Source: DATKPC01 sp035524275
Lineage (GTDB): Bacteria > Pseudomonadota > Gammaproteobacteria > Burkholderiales > Burkholderiaceae_F
DNA: 9,966 nt
Direction of reading: 5' to 3'
Assembly (NCBI GenBank): GCA_035524275.1
Contig: DATKPC010000018.1
Location: forward strand, 1-9,966
The position numbers were made by a program, and so were the translations under genes. Of the stretch, positions 8,565 through 9,966 are shown piece after piece; the stretch's first letter is position 1, and each line of letters opens with the position of its first letter. The notes under the pieces were generated by a model. The model had not been told where the DNA came from. It saw nothing but the letters and a program-made list of their open reading frames with translations, and ran no database searches.

Positions 8565-8945
8565 TCAGAGGACGAGGATCGCCTCGACCTCGAACTGCGC
8601 GCCGCGCGGCAGGCTCGCGACGCCGATCGTCGAACGGGCGGCGTACGGCGGCTTGAGCAGGCTCGACATGATCTCGTTGACCTTCGAGAAGCGGCCGAGG
8701 TCGGTCAGGAACAGCGTGAACTTGACGGCGTTCTCGAGCGAGCCGCCGGCCGCGCCAGCGACGGCCGCGAGGTTCGCGAAGGCCTGCCGGACCTGCGCTT
8801 CGAAGTCCTCGCCGACGAGTTGGCCCGTGGCCGGGTCGAGGCCGATCTGGCCCGACAGGAAGACGACCAGGCCGGTCTTGACCGCCTGCGAATACGGGCC
8901 GATGGCGCCGGGTGCATCGGGCGTCGAGACGATTTCGCGGTTCAT
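8565..8945 (-). CDS. ridA: RidA (YjgF/YER057c/UK114) family enamine/imine deaminase
   Basis: 126 aa, typical length. It is a small trimeric cytoplasmic enzyme that hydrolyses reactive 2-aminoacrylate and related enamines/imines released by PLP-dependent dehydratases. Seen: GAIGPYSQAV (13-22) with Tyr18, FLSGQIGLDPATGQLV (29-44), NLAAVAGAAGGSLENAVKFT, and the signature YAARSTIGVASLPRGAQFEVEAI (split as YAARSTIGVASLP and RGAQFEVEAI) with the substrate carboxylate-binding Arg104 and Glu121. Those residues correspond to the conserved Arg and Glu of the deaminase-active RidA subfamily. The ATG at 8945 has a strong GGGAGG ribosome binding site 9 nt upstream. It is first in the minus-strand run ridA-recG-oxyR-ubiA. 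Functionally it sits in metabolite damage control, as YggS does in PLP balance, but the two genes are 5 kb apart. Confidence 0.95.
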   Translation of the reverse strand: MNREIVSTPDAPGAIGPYSQAVKTGLVVFLSGQIGLDPATGQLVGEDFEAQVRQAFANLAAVAGAAGGSLENAVKFTLFLTDLGRFSKVNEIMSSLLKPPYAARSTIGVASLPRGAQFEVEAILVL

Positions 8946-8980
8946 CGTGTATTGCCTCCCTTTTCGTCGCTTCCGCGCCC

Positions 8981-9009
8981 AGTTTACCGGGACGCCCCGC
9001 GACGGTCCG
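8981..9009 (-). promoter_or_regulatory. Weak candidate promoter for ridA
   Basis: On the minus strand, TAAACT at 8986-8981 matches four of six -10 positions, and CGGACC at 9009-9004 matches three of six -35 positions with 17-nt spacing. It would start transcription about 30 nt before the ridA ATG. The -35 match is poor, so this is tentative. Confidence 0.22.
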
Positions 9010-9033
9010 CGAACGGCCGCCCGTGGCCGACAA

Positions 9034-9053
9034 GCCGTCGATGAATCGACGGC
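9034..9053. promoter_or_regulatory. Perfect 20-nt palindrome between ridA and the pilin gene
   Basis: The arms GCCGTCGAT (9034-9042) and ATCGACGGC (9045-9053) are perfect 9-bp reverse complements around a central GA. It lies in the 184-bp divergent intergenic region, 89 nt from the ridA start and 77 nt from the pilin start. That is a plausible place for an operator serving either gene. It could equally be an RNA hairpin. No known operator consensus is recognised. Confidence 0.4.
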
Positions 9054-9076
9054 GATTCGCCTGTTTACTCACGCTA

Positions 9077-9092
9077 TCGCGCGAACGCGCGA
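9077..9092. other. Second dyad upstream of the pilin gene
   Basis: TCGCGCG (9077-9083) and CGCGCGA (9086-9092) form perfect 7-bp arms around AA, ending 37 nt before the pilin start codon and thus probably in its promoter or leader. CG-rich alternating sequence raises the chance that this is coincidental. Confidence 0.25.
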
Positions 9093-9129
9093 GCCGCGAG
9101 AATGTCCGCGTACATCAAAGGCCCAACCC

Positions 9130-9618
9130 ATGTCGTCGAACCGCCGCACGTGCCCGTCATCGGGCTTTACGCTCATCGACCTGTCGGCCGCGCTGCTCGC
9201 GCTGTCGATCGTCTCGGTCTTCGCGGTGCCGCGGATCCTGCAACTTGGCTCCGACACGCGCGTCTCGCGCGTCGCCGCGCTCGAGGAATCGATCAAGGCC
9301 GCGTCCCTCGTGACGCACGCGGCCGCGCTCGCGGCGCAGCCGCCGCAGACCGGCGCTTCCGGAACGGTCGTCGTCGACGGCACTGCGGTCCGCACCGCCT
9401 ACGGCTACCCGGATGCGAGCGAGCACGGCATCGTCGCCGCGATGGGACTCGACACCGGGGCTCGCGGAGCGGACGCCGTGGCGCTGGTGTCCGAACCGAG
9501 CTCGATCCGCATCGAGGTTGCCGACGCCTGGTCGCGGCAGCAATGCGGTGTCGGCTACCGCGCCGCGACGGCCTCTGCGCTGCCGGCGGTGAGCACGTCC
9601 ACCACGTCGGGTTGCTAG
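9130..9618 (+). CDS. MshA-like type IV pilin/pseudopilin with Asp at mature position 5
   Basis: 162 aa with a class III prepilin leader: MSSNRRTCPSSG (12 aa, basic), predicted PilD-type cleavage after Gly12, then FTLIDLSAALLALSIVSVFA, a hydrophobic N-terminal helix. Position +5 is Asp17 (GAC at 9178-9180) instead of the near-universal Glu. The body resembles MSHA-type pilins: AVPRILQLGSDTRVSRVAAL after the helix, the AYGYPDASEHGIVAAMGLD segment (90-108), and a C-terminal Cys139/Cys162 pair with CGVGYRAATASALPAV between them, fitting a disulfide-bounded D-loop. The product would be inserted in the inner membrane and assembled into a pilus or pseudopilus. The ATG at 9130 has AAAGG 9 nt upstream. 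No assembly gene adjoins it. The family is clear, but whether it is a major or minor pilin or a pseudopilin is not. Confidence 0.85.
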   Translation: MSSNRRTCPSSGFTLIDLSAALLALSIVSVFAVPRILQLGSDTRVSRVAALEESIKAASLVTHAAALAAQPPQTGASGTVVVDGTAVRTAYGYPDASEHGIVAAMGLDTGARGADAVALVSEPSSIRIEVADAWSRQQCGVGYRAATASALPAVSTSTTSGC

Positions 9619-9626
9619 TCCGGCTC

Positions 9627-9644
9627 GCCGGCGCCCGCGCCGGC
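9627..9644 (+). terminator. Hairpin just after the pilin gene
   Basis: GCCGGCGC (9627-9634) and GCGCCGGC (9637-9644) are perfect 8-bp arms around CC, starting 9 nt past the pilin stop. The position fits a 3' end stabiliser or terminator, but no U-tract follows. Confidence 0.4.
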
Positions 9645-9692
9645 CTGAAGGAACGCGCCGGCGGGTACGCGGGCGCGGATGACGAACTGACG

Positions 9693-9732
9693 CCCTCTCC
9701 CCCACCCCTCTCCCGCTCGCGCGGGCGAGGGG
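9693..9732 (-). repeat. REP-like palindrome, inverted copy
   Basis: The 28-nt hairpin at 9705-9732 is an exact reverse complement of the hairpin at 9825-9852. It is preceded by CCCTCTCCCCCA (9693-9704), whose reverse complement matches 48-59 at the left end of the window at 11 of 12 positions. The stem has 11 pairs broken by one mismatch around a 4-nt loop. With the following copies it makes a head-to-head arrangement like the paired palindromes of mosaic REP clusters. Confidence 0.75.
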
Positions 9733-9966
9733 CGATCCGGCGCCGAGGATCGAGGCACCGTTCCTGCGGCTGACGATGGACCGCCGAGAGCTGAAACAAC
9801 GTCCCACGTGCTGACGCCGGGACTCCCCTCGCCCGCGCGAGCGGGAGAGGGGCGATCCGGCGCCGAGAATCGAGGCACCGTTCCTGCGGCGGACGATGGA
9901 CCGCCGAGAGCTGAAACAACGTCCCACGTGCTGACGCCGGGACTCCCCTCGCCCGCGCGAGCGGGC
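9721..9966. repeat. 120-bp tandem repeat containing REP-like hairpins (truncated by window end)
   Basis: Copy 1 (9721-9840) and copy 2 (9841-9960) align without gaps at an exact period of 120 and differ only at 9726/9846 (c/a), 9748/9868 (g/a) and 9771/9891 (t/g), so 117 of 120 bases are identical. A third copy starts at 9961 and is cut after six bases. Each junction carries the hairpin CCCCTC...GAGGGG (9825-9852, and 9945 onward). The remaining roughly 90 bp are non-palindromic, apart from GATCC/GGATC around GGCGCC at 9734-9751 in copy 1 and a CACGTG site. The period is divisible by three and lacks stops in some frames, which yields long artefactual open frames. No gene is supported here. 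The array extends beyond the window. Confidence 0.9.

Noticed and set aside
9157..9927. Long minus-strand open frames across the tandem repeat, encoding a 40-residue repeated peptide (SPARAGEG, NGASILGAG motifs)
   Set aside because: The repetition follows from the 120-bp DNA period being divisible by three. Several frames are open at once, the composition is Arg/Ser/Gly-rich, they overlap the well-supported pilin gene, and such peptides are typical artefacts of GC-rich palindromic repeats.
9721..9966. CRISPR array
   Set aside because: The whole 120-bp unit repeats. There are no short repeats separated by unique spacers, and no cas genes are in the window.
9721..9966. Integron attC-type recombination sites, suggested by a roughly 120-bp repeated unit with internal dyads
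   Set aside because: No RYYYAAC/GTTRRRY core pair could be placed (the best string, around GAAACAACG at 9793-9801, fails the pattern), and no gene cassettes lie between the units.

Overview
This is a GC-rich (roughly two-thirds G+C), densely packed chromosomal window. Its gene content and order (pilT-pilU diverging from yggS-proC; ubiA, an OxyR-type regulator, recG and ridA in one run) suggest a Gram-negative proteobacterium, most likely a betaproteobacterium. That placement rests on remembered gene order and protein resemblance, not on a search.

Layout. Bases 1-60 carry a GC-rich extragenic palindrome. Then, on the minus strand, reading from 2768 down to 69: pilT (type IV pilus retraction ATPase), pilU (its paralogue) and a thioredoxin-type glutathione peroxidase, with gaps of 10 and 14 nt and near-identical junctions. 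A 249-bp divergent intergenic region (2769-3017) with strong dyads separates them from plus-strand yggS (PLP homeostasis), which overlaps proC (proline synthesis) by 4 nt. proC converges on minus-strand ubiA with only 14 bp between stops. Reading from 8945 down to 4564 on the minus strand are ridA, recG, an oxyR-type regulator and ubiA. ridA-recG and oxyR-ubiA are tightly coupled, while recG-oxyR have a 67-bp gap. A second divergent intergenic region (8946-9129) leads to a plus-strand MshA-like type IV pilin or pseudopilin at 9130-9618. The last 348 bp hold a hairpin and then a 120-bp tandem repeat that runs off the window edge. It is built around the same family of palindrome as the one at the left end.

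How the genes relate. PilT and PilU power pilus disassembly, and the pilin at the right end could be a filament or pseudopilus subunit, although it is 6 kb away with no assembly genes beside it. Glutathione peroxidase and OxyR are both peroxide-defence functions. YggS and RidA both touch PLP-enzyme housekeeping. The rest is core metabolism (proline, ubiquinone) and replication-fork repair. I see no phage, transposase, CRISPR, toxin-antitoxin or biosynthetic cluster. No wholly new system is evident. The least ordinary items are the palindrome-containing 120-bp tandem repeat, the isolated pilin with Asp instead of Glu at mature position 5, and the dyads in the two divergent intergenic regions.
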